Positions 53,176-61,764 of a DNA stretch of 64,000 bases are shown here, piece by piece. The first letter of the stretch is position 1. Each line of letters starts with the position of its first letter. The position numbers were made by a program, and so were the translations under genes. The notes beneath the pieces were generated by a model, which saw only the letters and a list, made by a program, of their open reading frames with translations, did not search any database and had not been told where the DNA came from. Source of the stretch: Halomonas sp. M4R1S46 (lineage in GTDB: Bacteria > Pseudomonadota > Gammaproteobacteria > Pseudomonadales > Halomonadaceae); the NCBI RefSeq assembly GCF_025725685.1, contig NZ_CP107008.1, forward strand, positions 2,728,001-2,792,000. Reading direction: 5' to 3'.

Positions 53176-54083
53176 GCCAGGCCCCTCCCCTGGGTCGACG
53201 GATCCGCGGGCGTCAGCGCCGGCCGCGCCCGGCACCTCGCTCGCCCCCACCAGTGGTCCACCCCCTCGGCCCAGCCGGCGGGGCCACTGGCCCGGCTGCG
53301 ATACAGCGCCGGCTGCCGCGGGGCGACCTCGAGGCCGTGGCAGCCCCGGATCACCACCGCCTGGTCCACCGCCTCGAGCATGGTGATATCGTTGGGGCCG
53401 TCGCCCAGCCCCAGGGTCAGGGGATGCACGCCGCGCAGCGCCTCGAGGCGCGCCACCAGCCAGCTCACGGCACTGCCCTTGTCGGCCTCCCCGGTGACAT
53501 GCCAGAAGCGCCCGCCCCGCACCAGGCGCAGGCCGTCGCCGGCCAGCCCCTCGCGGAACGCGGCCAGGCGTTCGTCGCTGTCCTCCCAGGTCAAGGGCTC
53601 GCTGCCCTCGCGCATCCTGGCCAGGCGCGCCTCTTGCTCGCCCAGGCCGGTGAAGGCGACCAGCGCGTCGAGCGCCATCTCGCTCATCGCCGTGAAGCGT
53701 ATGCCCAGCCGCTCCCGCCACACCGCCAGGCGCTGGCGGATGAAGCCGATATCGACCCCGAGCGTGCGAATCACCAGGCCGTCGGGCCCCGGGATGCGTT
53801 CCAGCCGGGCATGGCACCAGGCGGGGGGCAGGCCGACCACCGCCCCGTTCTCGGCGACGAAGGGCGATGCCGTCAGCCCCAGCGTCTGGCGCAGGGGCAG
53901 CAGCTCGCTGCGGGTCTTGCTGGTCACCGGGATGACCGGCACCCCGAGCATCGCCAGGCGCTCCAGCCAGGGGGCGGCCGGCGACCAGTCGTAGCTCTGG
54001 TGGTCGAGCAGGGAGCCGTCGAGATCGGTGAAGAGCAGTCGCGAGGACGGCGCATCACCGGGGAACATCCAGTCGCAGGGCAT
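53172..54083 (-). CDS. gpgP: Glucosyl/mannosyl-3-phosphoglycerate phosphatase (HAD-IIB)
   Basis: A 303-aa HAD phosphatase. LLFTDLDGSLLDH has the nucleophile Asp20 and Asp22, IPVTSKTRSEL is motif II, and GLGDGPNDITML is motif IV, with a C2B cap between them. This is the mannosyl-3-phosphoglycerate phosphatase subgroup. With gpgS it completes synthesis of glucosylglycerate. I start at 54083, since AAGGTG lies 5 bases upstream. An extension of 14 residues to 54125 is possible but unsupported. Confidence 0.85.
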   Translation of the reverse strand: MPCDWMFPGDAPSSRLLFTDLDGSLLDHQSYDWSPAAPWLERLAMLGVPVIPVTSKTRSELLPLRQTLGLTASPFVAENGAVVGLPPAWCHARLERIPGPDGLVIRTLGVDIGFIRQRLAVWRERLGIRFTAMSEMALDALVAFTGLGEQEARLARMREGSEPLTWEDSDERLAAFREGLAGDGLRLVRGGRFWHVTGEADKGSAVSWLVARLEALRGVHPLTLGLGDGPNDITMLEAVDQAVVIRGCHGLEVAPRQPALYRSRASGPAGWAEGVDHWWGRARCRARPALTPADPSTQGRGLA

Positions 54084-54221
54084 GGCATCACCTTGTGTGT
54101 CCCGGTTACGGGCAATGCCTTGCACGGCACGTGCCAGGTCGGCCGCAAGCCCCCGGCAGCCCCCCGCAGGGTATCGCAGAGAGCAGCAACGCTAGGGGGT
54201 GAGCGACGGCAGGACCGGGGT

Positions 54222-54305
54222 GCAGGACCACCGAGGAGGCGCTGTGAACCCCTCCCTGGGCGCTACCGACGCCATCCCTAGCGTAGGACCTCCTCTAAGG
54301 TCTGC
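54222..54305 (+). repeat. Structured intergenic repeat, copy 2 (inverted partner at 47769-47855)
   Basis: The core 54240-54288 matches copy 1 (reverse complement) at 47 of 49 bases. Inner arms are GAGGAGG (54233-54239) and CCTCCTC (54289-54295). Copy 1 has GAGGGGG and CCCCCTC, so one base pair changed on both sides (G-C to A-T) and pairing is kept. Outer arms differ from copy 1 but still pair: GCAG(g)ACC with GGTCTGC. It lies in the 461-bp gap 54084-54544 between gpgP and an outer-membrane protein gene. Apart from the terminator hairpin at 54483 I see nothing else there. Confidence 0.7.
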
Positions 54306-54482
54306 CCCCGGCCCACCGCCCCGCTACAGGCAACTGCGATAGCCTTGAGCTCCCCTGCCGATGGGCGTCGGAGGTGGCGGCGGGGCCGCGCCGCCCGTGT
54401 AGGCGGCTCCTCGCGCCCGGATACGCACCAAAAGAGGGCAGGATGCGTCTCGCGCCCTGCCGCCCTGCCCCGCCACGACGCG

Positions 54483-54514
54483 CGACGCCCCCGCCGTGAC
54501 CGGCGGGGGCGTCG
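54483..54514 (-). terminator. Terminator-like hairpin after the outer-membrane protein gene
   Basis: CGACGCCCCCGCCG-TGAC-CGGCGGGGGCGTCG, a perfect 14-bp stem 30 bases past the stop of the minus-strand gene. No T-run follows on that strand, so Rho-independent release is uncertain. Confidence 0.55.
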
Positions 54515-54544
54515 TATTGGTGCGCCCTGTGATGCGAATCGCGC

Positions 54545-55057
54545 TCAGAAGTGGTAGGTCGCCCCGACGCTGACCGCATCGAAGTCGAAGCGCGACTCCT
54601 CCAGATAGCGCATGTAATCGGCGTCCACCGAGAGGTTGGGCATCACGGCGTAGCTGGCCCCCCCGCCATAGGAGAGATCACTCTCGGAATCGTCGCTGCC
54701 CTCGAACTCCACCTCGGTGGCCCCCAGCAGGCCGAAGATCCGGATCCGCGGCGTAACCGGCAGCATGCCCTTGGCGTAGCCGCCGGCCAGGTAGTCGAGG
54801 TCCACCGGACCATCGGAGCCGCCGGTGCCCAGGTGGCCCTCGAGGGCGAAGTAGTCATTGAAGGCCACCCCGCCCCGCAGGCGCAGTCCGGTGCTGTCGA
54901 AATCCCCGCCCCGGCCCTCGGGATCCAGCTCCCAGAACATCGCATCGGCGCCGACATAGGGGCTCGGCTGGTACATCATTGGCCCGCCCTGGGCCTGGAC
55001 GGCCGTCGCGGCGAACAGGCAGGCCGCGGACACCACAGGAATCGCCAATCTCTTCAT
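54545..55057 (-). CDS. Outer-membrane beta-barrel protein (OmpW/OMP_b-brl-like)
   Basis: A 170-aa protein. The signal peptide MKRLAIPVVSAACLFAATAV ends after QA (residue 22). The mature part is a run of amphipathic beta strands (STGLRLRGGVAFNDYFALEG, LSYGGGASYAVMPNLSVDAD) and ends in the aromatic SVGATYHF, the typical C-terminal BAM signal. A small eight-stranded barrel is likely. GGGAGGAG lies just upstream of the ATG. Function unknown. The neighbours do not help. Confidence 0.82.
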   Translation of the reverse strand: MKRLAIPVVSAACLFAATAVQAQGGPMMYQPSPYVGADAMFWELDPEGRGGDFDSTGLRLRGGVAFNDYFALEGHLGTGGSDGPVDLDYLAGGYAKGMLPVTPRIRIFGLLGATEVEFEGSDDSESDLSYGGGASYAVMPNLSVDADYMRYLEESRFDFDAVSVGATYHF

Positions 55058-55261
55058 GATACTCCTCCCGTCGGGAAACGATGTTTCCCCGCGTTTATGA
55101 CAGTCTGGTACAAGGTGGGGCAACCCGCCATGCTGCCTTGCTCGACGTCAGGGGGAGCGCGGCATGGCCGCCACGGTCACTGCGGGAACCCCCGGCCCAT
55201 GGTAGATTCGAGACCTCGGCCGCCCGCCGGCAGGGCGGCCCCGGACACCACAGGAAGCGGC

Positions 55262-56446
55262 ATGCAAGACCCGGTACTGGTGATCAACTGCGGTTCGTCA
55301 TCGATCAAGTACGCGCTGGTTCCGAGCGCCCACCAGGCGTCTCGGCTAGCCGGCCTGGTGGAACGGCTGGGGGCCGTGGATGCCCGCCTCACGGGCACCG
55401 ACCGGCGGGGACAGCGCGTTTCCCGCGCCCTGAACGGTGCCGGGCATCACGAGGCCATGTCGGCGATCCTGGAACAGCTGGAGGGCCTGGCGCCAGTCGG
55501 CGTGGGCCACCGCATCGTCCACGGCGGCGAGCGCTTCACTGACGCCACCCTGCTGGACGATGCGGTGCTGCGTCGCCTCGAGACCATCAGCGAGCTGGCG
55601 CCGCTGCACAACCCCGCCAACCTCGAGGGCGTGGCCGCCACGCGGCGGCTGTTCCCGTCGCTGCCCCAGGTGGCGGTGTTCGACACCGCCTTTCACCAGA
55701 GCCTGCCGCCCAGGGCCTATCGCTATGCCCTTCCCGAGGCCCTCTATCGCAACCAGGGGATCCGCCGCTATGGCTTCCACGGCAGCAGCCATGCCTATGT
55801 CAGCCGCCGTGTCGACCGCCTGAGCGATCGCCCCCATGGGGGCTGGCTGATCGCCCACCTGGGCAATGGCTGCTCCACCTGTGCGGTCTGGCAGGGTCGG
55901 AGCCTCGACACCAGCATGGGCCTGACGCCCCTCGAGGGCCTGGTGATGGGCACCCGCAGCGGCGATGTCGACCCGGGACTGCATGTCCACCTGTCCCGCC
56001 GGCTGGGTTGGTCGCTGGAACGCATCGACACCCTGCTCAACAAGGAGAGCGGCCTGCTGGGCCTGTCCGGGCTGTCCAACGACATGCGCCGCCTCGAGCA
56101 GGCCGCGGCGGAGCACCACGCCGGCGCCACCCTGGCCATCGAGGTGTTCTGCTACCGGCTCGCCAAGTCCCTGGCGGGCCTGTCCTGCGCCCTGCCCCGC
56201 CTGGACGGCATCGTCTTCACCGGCGGCATCGGCGAGAATGCCGCCGCCATCCGCGCCCGGGTGATCGACCAGCTGCCGCACTTCGGGCTGCGCCTCTCAG
56301 CGACGGCCAATGCCCACGCGGTGGGGGGCGAGGAAGGGCGCATCGATGCCGGCGGCCCCCGGCCACAGGTGTGGGTGATCCCCACCGACGAGGAGGCGCA
56401 TATCGCCGAGGAAACGCGCTGCCTGCTGGAGATCCCCTGCCCATGA
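55262..56446 (+). CDS. ackA: Acetate kinase
   Basis: A 394-aa kinase starting MQDPVLVINCGSSSIKYALV (first acetokinase signature, NxGSSSxK). RRYGFHGSSHAYVS is the second signature. IAHLGNGCSTCAV, GLTPLEGLVMGTRSGDVDPG and FTGGIGENAAAIR complete the fold. It forms acetyl phosphate from acetate and ATP. It overlaps pta by 4 bases (ATGA), an ackA-pta operon. The frame open from 54551 is a shadow of the outer-membrane gene before this ATG. Confidence 0.96.
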   Translation: MQDPVLVINCGSSSIKYALVPSAHQASRLAGLVERLGAVDARLTGTDRRGQRVSRALNGAGHHEAMSAILEQLEGLAPVGVGHRIVHGGERFTDATLLDDAVLRRLETISELAPLHNPANLEGVAATRRLFPSLPQVAVFDTAFHQSLPPRAYRYALPEALYRNQGIRRYGFHGSSHAYVSRRVDRLSDRPHGGWLIAHLGNGCSTCAVWQGRSLDTSMGLTPLEGLVMGTRSGDVDPGLHVHLSRRLGWSLERIDTLLNKESGLLGLSGLSNDMRRLEQAAAEHHAGATLAIEVFCYRLAKSLAGLSCALPRLDGIVFTGGIGENAAAIRARVIDQLPHFGLRLSATANAHAVGGEEGRIDAGGPRPQVWVIPTDEEAHIAEETRCLLEIPCP

Positions 56447-58608
56447 GTCCTGTCGACGCCACGGCCACCGAGCCCCGGACCCTGCTGGTCGTGCCCACCG
56501 ACGCCGGCGTTGGCCTGACCTCGGCCTGTCTCGGCCTGCTGCGGGCCCTGGACACCCTGGGCCTGCGCACCGGCTTCATGAAGCCCTTCCGCCAGGACGA
56601 TCTCAACGGGGAGGGGCCGGACCGCTCCTCGGCCCTGGTGGCCAGCACCCTGGGGCTGACGCCCCCCTTGCCACTGCCCCAGCCGGCGCTGGAGCGGCTG
56701 CTGCGCGAGGATCGGCTCGACGAGCTGATGGAGCACGCCGTGGAGCGCCACGCCGAGCTGGCCGCCCCGGCGAACGGCGAGCCGGCCGAACTGATCCTGG
56801 TGGAGGGGCTGGCCCCCAGCCTGCACAGCAGCTACGCCACCCGGCTCAACGCCCAGCTGGCCCACGCCCTGGATGCCCGCATCCTGCTGGTCACCGATGG
56901 CGACCCCGCCGATCCCCAGGCCCTGGCCGAGCGGCTGGACATGCATGCCCAGGCCTTCGACGGCGACGAGACGCGGCGCACCCTGGGTTGCCTGCTGATG
57001 CGGCTGCCGCCCCAGGAGGCCGCCGCCGAACCCCCGGAGGCCTCGGCCCACCGGGCACAAGCCATCCTCGCGGCCTGGCGGGAGCGCCTGGCCACCCTCG
57101 ATGCCGAGACGCCCCCGCTGATCGCGGCGGTCCCCTATCACGCCGCCCTGAGTGCCCCGCGGATCCTGGACGTGGCCCGCGCCCTGGACGCGCGCTTCCT
57201 CCACGAGGGCGAGGCCGCGACACGCCGGGTGCTGGGGACCAGCCTGTGCGCCCGCAGTGCGGCGCACTCCCTGCATGCCTTCCAGTCGGGGCGGCTGATC
57301 GTCAGTTCCGGGGATCGCGACGACACCCTGCTGGCGACGGCATTGGCCACCATGAACGGGGCCCGCCTGGCCGGGCTCCTGCTGACCCATGGCGAGCCGC
57401 CCGAGCCGGCGATGATCGACTTCTGCCGCCCGGCCCTGCAGACCGGCCTGCCGGTGCTGGCCGTGGACAGCGACAGCTATACCACGGCCCGTCGACTGGA
57501 CCAGATGAGTCGCGACATCCCCCAGGACGATCCCGAGCGGGCCGAGCGGGTGACGCGCTTCGTCGCCGACCACCTGGACCTCGACTGGCTCCGCCAGACG
57601 CTGAGCCATGGCTTTCCCCACCGGCTGTCGCCGGCGGCCTTCCGTCACCGGCTGGTACAGATGGCGCAGCGGGTCCGGCGGCGCATCGTGCTGCCCGAGG
57701 GAGACGAGCCACGCACCTTGGAGGCCGCCATCGTCTGCCAGCGCCGCGGCATCGCCGACTGCGTGCTGCTGGGCAAGCGCGAGGCGATCGCCGAGGTGGC
57801 CCGCCAGCGCGGCCTCGAGCTGCCCGAGACGCTGGAGATCATCGACCCGGACCGCATCCGCCTGCGCTACGTCAAGCCGATGGTGGCGCGCCGCCAGGGC
57901 CGGCTCAACGCCCTGACCGCGGAGGCGCAGCTCCACGACAACGTGGTACTGGGCACCATGATGCTCGCCGAGGGCAAGGTGGACGGCCTGGTCTCGGGCG
58001 CGGTGCACACCACCGCCAATACCGTCCGCCCCGCCTTCCAGCTGATCAAGATGGCCCCCGGCTATTCGCTGGTCTCGTCGGTGTTCTTCATGCTGCTGCC
58101 GGACCAGGTGGTGGTCTACGGCGACTGCGCGGTGAATCCCGACCCCGACGCCGAGGCCCTGGCGGAGATCGCCGTACAGAGCGCGCGCTCCGCCGCCGCC
58201 TTCGGCATCGAGCCGCGGGTCGCCATGCTCAGCTACTCCACCGGCGAGTCCGGCCGCGGGGCCGATGTCGACAAGGTACGGCGGGCCACCCAGCTGGCCC
58301 GGCAGCGGGCCCCGGAACTCGCCATCGACGGCCCCCTGCAGTACGACGCCGCCGCCATCGAGAGCGTCGGCCGACAGAAGGCGCCGGGCTCCCCGGTGGC
58401 CGGACGCGCCACGGTGTTCGTGTTCCCCGATCTCAATACCGGCAACACCACCTACAAGGCGGTCCAGCGCAGCGCCCGGGTGACCAGCGTCGGCCCCATG
58501 CTGCAGGGGCTCGACAAGCCGGTGAACGACCTCTCCCGCGGGGCCCTGGTCGACGACATCGTCTACACCATCGCCCTGACCGCCATCCAGGCCGGCCAGG
58601 GCGATTGA
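56443..58608 (+). CDS. pta: Phosphate acetyltransferase, long form
   Basis: A 721-aa protein. The N-terminal dethiobiotin-synthetase-like domain (VVPTDAGVGLTSACLGLLRA, residues about 15-34) is followed by a DRTGG-type domain (about 215-335, ARSAAHSLHAFQSGRLIVSS) and the catalytic PTA domain (about 390-715). The last contains VLPEGDEPRTLEAA, AMLSYSTGESGRGADVDKV and FPDLNTGNTTYKAVQRSA. It interconverts acetyl-CoA and acetyl phosphate. Length matches the gammaproteobacterial long Pta. It is translationally coupled to ackA. Confidence 0.95.
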   Translation: MSPVDATATEPRTLLVVPTDAGVGLTSACLGLLRALDTLGLRTGFMKPFRQDDLNGEGPDRSSALVASTLGLTPPLPLPQPALERLLREDRLDELMEHAVERHAELAAPANGEPAELILVEGLAPSLHSSYATRLNAQLAHALDARILLVTDGDPADPQALAERLDMHAQAFDGDETRRTLGCLLMRLPPQEAAAEPPEASAHRAQAILAAWRERLATLDAETPPLIAAVPYHAALSAPRILDVARALDARFLHEGEAATRRVLGTSLCARSAAHSLHAFQSGRLIVSSGDRDDTLLATALATMNGARLAGLLLTHGEPPEPAMIDFCRPALQTGLPVLAVDSDSYTTARRLDQMSRDIPQDDPERAERVTRFVADHLDLDWLRQTLSHGFPHRLSPAAFRHRLVQMAQRVRRRIVLPEGDEPRTLEAAIVCQRRGIADCVLLGKREAIAEVARQRGLELPETLEIIDPDRIRLRYVKPMVARRQGRLNALTAEAQLHDNVVLGTMMLAEGKVDGLVSGAVHTTANTVRPAFQLIKMAPGYSLVSSVFFMLLPDQVVVYGDCAVNPDPDAEALAEIAVQSARSAAAFGIEPRVAMLSYSTGESGRGADVDKVRRATQLARQRAPELAIDGPLQYDAAAIESVGRQKAPGSPVAGRATVFVFPDLNTGNTTYKAVQRSARVTSVGPMLQGLDKPVNDLSRGALVDDIVYTIALTAIQAGQGD

Positions 58609-58722
58609 GCGCACCGGCGCCGGCCGCGCCCGACGAGACGAGAGTGGCGCGCCCTTCCTCCTTCCTCTCTGCCGACCTAGAGTGGAAGCATCGGTCGCCA
58701 TTTCGCAGCAGGAGGCTCGCCC

Positions 58723-59325
58723 ATGACCGCGCAAGACCGGACCACGACCTTGGCAGGCAACGGGCGACGCGCCCAGCTATCGCTCTTTGCACGCAACTTC
58801 TTCAAGCATCCACGAATGCTGGGCTCGATCATCCCTAGCTCCCCCTATCTGGTTCGCCGCCTGCTGGAGCGGATCGACTGGCAGAATGCCCGGGTCATCG
58901 TCGAATACGGGCCCGGAGTCGGGACCATCACCCGGGAGCTCCTGCAACGCATGCCGGCGGAGAGCACTCTGCTGGTGCTGGAAACCAACCAGGAGTTCGT
59001 CGACTTCCTCCAGCAGTCACTGCCAGACCCCCGTCTCCGGGTGGTCCGCGGCTCCGCGGAGACGGTCCAGGCCGAACTGAGACGCCTGGGGCTGCCCACC
59101 GCCGACTACGTGCTGGCCGGCATCCCCTTCAGCACCATGTCGGCCACGAGCCGCGAGTCCGTCCTCAGGAACAGCCTGGACGCGCTCGCGCCCCAGGGCG
59201 CCATGTTGATCTACCAGTTCTCCTCCCGGGTGCTGCCCGATCTACGCCGCGTCTTCTCCAACGTGGAGTGCGATTTCGAGCTCCTCAACGTTCTCCCGGC
59301 GAAGCTCTACTACTGCCGCTCCTGA
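58723..59325 (+). CDS. Phospholipid N-methyltransferase-like SAM methyltransferase
   Basis: A 200-aa protein. FARNFFKHPRMLGSIIPSSP followed by VIVEYGPGVGTITREL (SAM motif I) is the pattern of the PmtA/LigE-type phospholipid methyltransferases and of rRNA dimethylase relatives. YVLAGIPFSTM occupies motif IV, and IYQFSSRVLPDLRRVF follows. It could methylate phosphatidylethanolamine. AGGAGG lies upstream. It stands alone between pta and thiG. Confidence 0.75.
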   Translation: MTAQDRTTTLAGNGRRAQLSLFARNFFKHPRMLGSIIPSSPYLVRRLLERIDWQNARVIVEYGPGVGTITRELLQRMPAESTLLVLETNQEFVDFLQQSLPDPRLRVVRGSAETVQAELRRLGLPTADYVLAGIPFSTMSATSRESVLRNSLDALAPQGAMLIYQFSSRVLPDLRRVFSNVECDFELLNVLPAKLYYCRS

Positions 59326-59372
59326 GGCGCTTACCGACTCCCCGCACCGACGCCTGGCGAGGTGCGCCGGCT

Positions 59373-60164
59373 TCAGCCCCGAATGCGACCCGCCATGGGC
59401 GTGGAAGGCTCGGCCTGCCCCCGGCGCGGCATGCGCCCGGCCAGGTAGGCGCCGCGCCCGGCCAGGACCGCGGCACGCATCGCCCTGGCCATGGCCACCG
59501 GGTCCCGGGCATGGGCAATGGCGGAATTCATCAGCACGGCGTCGCAGCCCAGTTCCATGGCCAGCGCGGCCTCCGAGGCGGTGCCGATGCCGGCATCGAT
59601 CAGCACCGGCACCGAGGCCCGCTCGATGATCAGCCGGATGTTGTGGGGGTTCTGGATGCCGCATCCCGAGCCGATCAGCGAGCCCAGCGGCATGATGGCG
59701 CAGCATCCCAGCGCCTCGAGCTCGCGGGCAACGATGGGATCGTCGCTGGTGTAGGCCATGACGTCGAAGCCATCGGCTATCAGCGCCTCGGCGGCCTTGA
59801 GGGTCTCGACCACGTTGGGGTAGAGAGTGGTCGCGTCCCCCAGCACCTCGAGCTTGACCAGATTGTGGCCGTCAAGCAGCTCCCGGGCGAGCCGGCAGGT
59901 ACGCACGGCGGCCCGGGCGTCATAGCACCCCGCGGTGTTGGGCAGCAACGTATAGCGGGATGGCGGGACCACATCGAGCAGGGACGACTCGTCGTTACCC
60001 TGGCCCAGATCGGTGCGGCGCACGGCAAAGGTCACCACCTCGGTGCCGCTGACCTCGAGTGCCGCCGCCGTCTCCGCGGCGTTGCGGTACTTGCCGGTGC
60101 CGACCAGCAGGCGCGAGGCGAACTCGCGGCCGGCGATGCATAGCGATTGATCGGAATCTGTCAT
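59373..60164 (-). CDS. thiG: Thiazole synthase ThiG
   Basis: A 263-aa TIM-barrel enzyme. LVGTGKYRN, VRRTDLGQG, LPNTAGCYDA and LVKLEVLGD (Lys104, the Schiff-base lysine) are all diagnostic, and GIGTASEAALAMELGCDAVLMN holds the phosphate loop. It builds the thiazole phosphate of thiamine from deoxyxylulose phosphate, dehydroglycine and ThiS-thiocarboxylate. It follows thiS by 25 bases. I see no TPP riboswitch upstream of this operon. Confidence 0.97.
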   Translation of the reverse strand: MTDSDQSLCIAGREFASRLLVGTGKYRNAAETAAALEVSGTEVVTFAVRRTDLGQGNDESSLLDVVPPSRYTLLPNTAGCYDARAAVRTCRLARELLDGHNLVKLEVLGDATTLYPNVVETLKAAEALIADGFDVMAYTSDDPIVARELEALGCCAIMPLGSLIGSGCGIQNPHNIRLIIERASVPVLIDAGIGTASEAALAMELGCDAVLMNSAIAHARDPVAMARAMRAAVLAGRGAYLAGRMPRRGQAEPSTPMAGRIRG

Positions 60165-60189
60165 CCGGGAGCTCCTCGTTTAACGGGAC

Positions 60190-60393
60190 TCATCCGCCGC
60201 CGATGGCATGCACGATCTCGATGCGGTCGCCCGCGGCGAGGACGGTATCGGCGTGACGGCTGGCGGGCACCACTTCCTCGTTCACCTCGACGGCGATGCG
60301 CGAGCCGGCCAGGCCGAGCTCCTCGAGCAGGCGCGCCAGGGTACCTTCTGCCTCGGTGGTCCGTTCCTCGCCGTTGATGTGGATCCTGATCAT
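60190..60393 (-). CDS. thiS: Sulfur carrier protein ThiS
   Basis: A 67-aa ubiquitin-like protein starting MIRIHINGEERTTEAEGTLA and ending VHAIGGG. The C-terminal Gly-Gly is the thiocarboxylation site. It delivers sulfur to ThiG. Its ATG shares one base with the stop of the upstream membrane-protein gene (TGATG), so translation of the two is coupled. Confidence 0.95.
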   Translation of the reverse strand: MIRIHINGEERTTEAEGTLARLLEELGLAGSRIAVEVNEEVVPASRHADTVLAAGDRIEIVHAIGGG

Positions 60394-61463
60394 CACAGGC
60401 TCGCCAGATCGAAGTGGATGAAGGCCAGCACCAGCAGGAGCAGGAAGACGGTCTCCGCCACCATCAGGATCACCGGCTTCCAGCCCACCACGGCCAGCTT
60501 CTGGAAGGACGTCTTGATGCCGAGGGCGGCGATGGCCGTGACCAGGCACCAGCGCGACAGGTCGGTGAAGCCCTCGCTGACCATCGGCGGAATCCAGCCC
60601 AGGCTGTTGACGATCACCAGGGCGACGAAGGCGACCAGGAAGCCCGGCAGCATCGGCACCTTGCCGCCGCCGTCCTCGTCGCAGCGATCACGCCGGAACA
60701 GGAACATGAACACCATCACCGCCGGCACCAACATAGCCACCCGCAGCAGCTTGACGAAGGTGGAGACGTCGCCGGTGCCCTCGGAGATCATGTAGCCGGC
60801 GCCGACCACCTGGGCCACGTCATGGATGGTGCCGCCGAGGAAGATGCCCGCATCGGTGTCGCTCAGCCCCAGCACCCCGACGATCAGCGGATAGGTCACC
60901 ATGGCCATGGTGGACAGGGTGGTCACGCCCACCACTGTCATGATGGTGTTGCGCTCATGGGTAGAATGGCGTGGCATCACCGCCGACAGGGCCAGCGCCG
61001 CCGAGGCGCCACAGATGGCCACCGACCCGCCCGTGAGCAGCCCCATGTCCCGGTCGAGCCCCAACAGGCGCGCCAGCACGGCGCCCATGACAATGGTCAG
61101 CATCACGCCGCAGACCACGGTCAGCACCGGCCCGATGCCGAGTTCGGCGACCTGCTCGATGGTGATGCGCACGCCCAGCAGGGCGACCCCCAGGCGCAGC
61201 ACCCGCTTGGCCGCGAACTCCACCCCGGCCAGGCAGCGTCCCTCCTCGGACAGGAAATGCAGGGTCATGCCGAACAGCAGTGCATAGAGCAGCGTCGGCC
61301 CGCCGTAGTGATCGGCGATGAAGGTCGTCGCCAGAGCGATGGTGATGCAGATCATCAGCCCCGGCATGATGCGTTGGAAGGGCTCCAGGCTGCGGGGCAG
61401 GGCCCGCTTGTTGTTCTCTGCAGTCGACATTTCGGTGGTACCACCGGTGTCTCGACGCGTCAT
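60393..61463 (-). CDS. YeiH/UPF0324-family putative exporter
   Basis: About 356 aa from MTRRDTGGTTEMSTAENNKR with ten or so membrane segments. VLRLGVALLGVRITIEQV, GGSVAICGASAALALSAVMP and GGTIHDVAQVVGAGYMIS are the family's conserved stretches, often named putative sulfate exporter. The ATG at 61463 is preceded by AAGGTGGTGAT. An ATG 15 bases further up is less well placed. Its coupling to thiS-thiG is unusual and may hint at a link to sulfur or thiazole precursors. Confidence 0.85.
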   Translation of the reverse strand: MTRRDTGGTTEMSTAENNKRALPRSLEPFQRIMPGLMICITIALATTFIADHYGGPTLLYALLFGMTLHFLSEEGRCLAGVEFAAKRVLRLGVALLGVRITIEQVAELGIGPVLTVVCGVMLTIVMGAVLARLLGLDRDMGLLTGGSVAICGASAALALSAVMPRHSTHERNTIMTVVGVTTLSTMAMVTYPLIVGVLGLSDTDAGIFLGGTIHDVAQVVGAGYMISEGTGDVSTFVKLLRVAMLVPAVMVFMFLFRRDRCDEDGGGKVPMLPGFLVAFVALVIVNSLGWIPPMVSEGFTDLSRWCLVTAIAALGIKTSFQKLAVVGWKPVILMVAETVFLLLLVLAFIHFDLASL

Positions 61464-61575
61464 ATCACCACCTTTCAAGCCAGGGGCCGGCCGTCGACTC
61501 CCTCGACGGTTGACACGGCCCTTCGTTATTGGAATGGGGCCCCCGGTGTCGCAACCCGGGGCTGGGGGCCCTGGA

Positions 61576-61614
61576 TGTCACCTCGAGCCCCCGGCGAGGC
61601 GCCTCGAGATGACA
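61576..61614. repeat. Long imperfect hairpin in the region upstream of the YeiH-thiS-thiG operon
   Basis: TGTCACCTCGAG (61576-61587) and CTCGAGATGACA (61603-61614) pair at 11 of 12 positions around a 15-nt loop. It lies about 110 bases ahead of the YeiH start codon. I see no conserved TPP core in or near it. It could be a leader structure or the end of another transcript. Confidence 0.4.
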
Positions 61615-61705
61615 CCGCCCCATGGTGCATGGCGCCAGGTCACGGAGTTAGGACCAGTTCCCGGCGAGAGGTGAGGCCAACCGCCGGTTCCCGGCGCCCG
61701 AACGC

Positions 61706-61734
61706 GACTCGCCCGGCACGGGGCCGGGCGAGTC
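61706..61734 (-). terminator. Terminator-like hairpin after the TRAP operon
   Basis: GACTCGCCCGGC-ACGGG-GCCGGGCGAGTC: a perfect 12-bp stem 30 bases past the stop of the universal stress protein gene. No T-run, so termination may depend on Rho. Confidence 0.55.
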
Positions 61735-61764
61735 ATCGGACAGGTTGGGTCAAGGCGACGTCGC

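Noticed and set aside
54310..54480. Possible small gene in the gap between the repeat copy and the outer-membrane protein gene
   Set aside because: Only short frames without ribosome-binding sites or recognisable sequence. I see nothing supportable there.
56152..58734. 860-codon minus-strand frame opposite pta
   Set aside because: Shadow. pta on the plus strand has all its motifs and is coupled to ackA.
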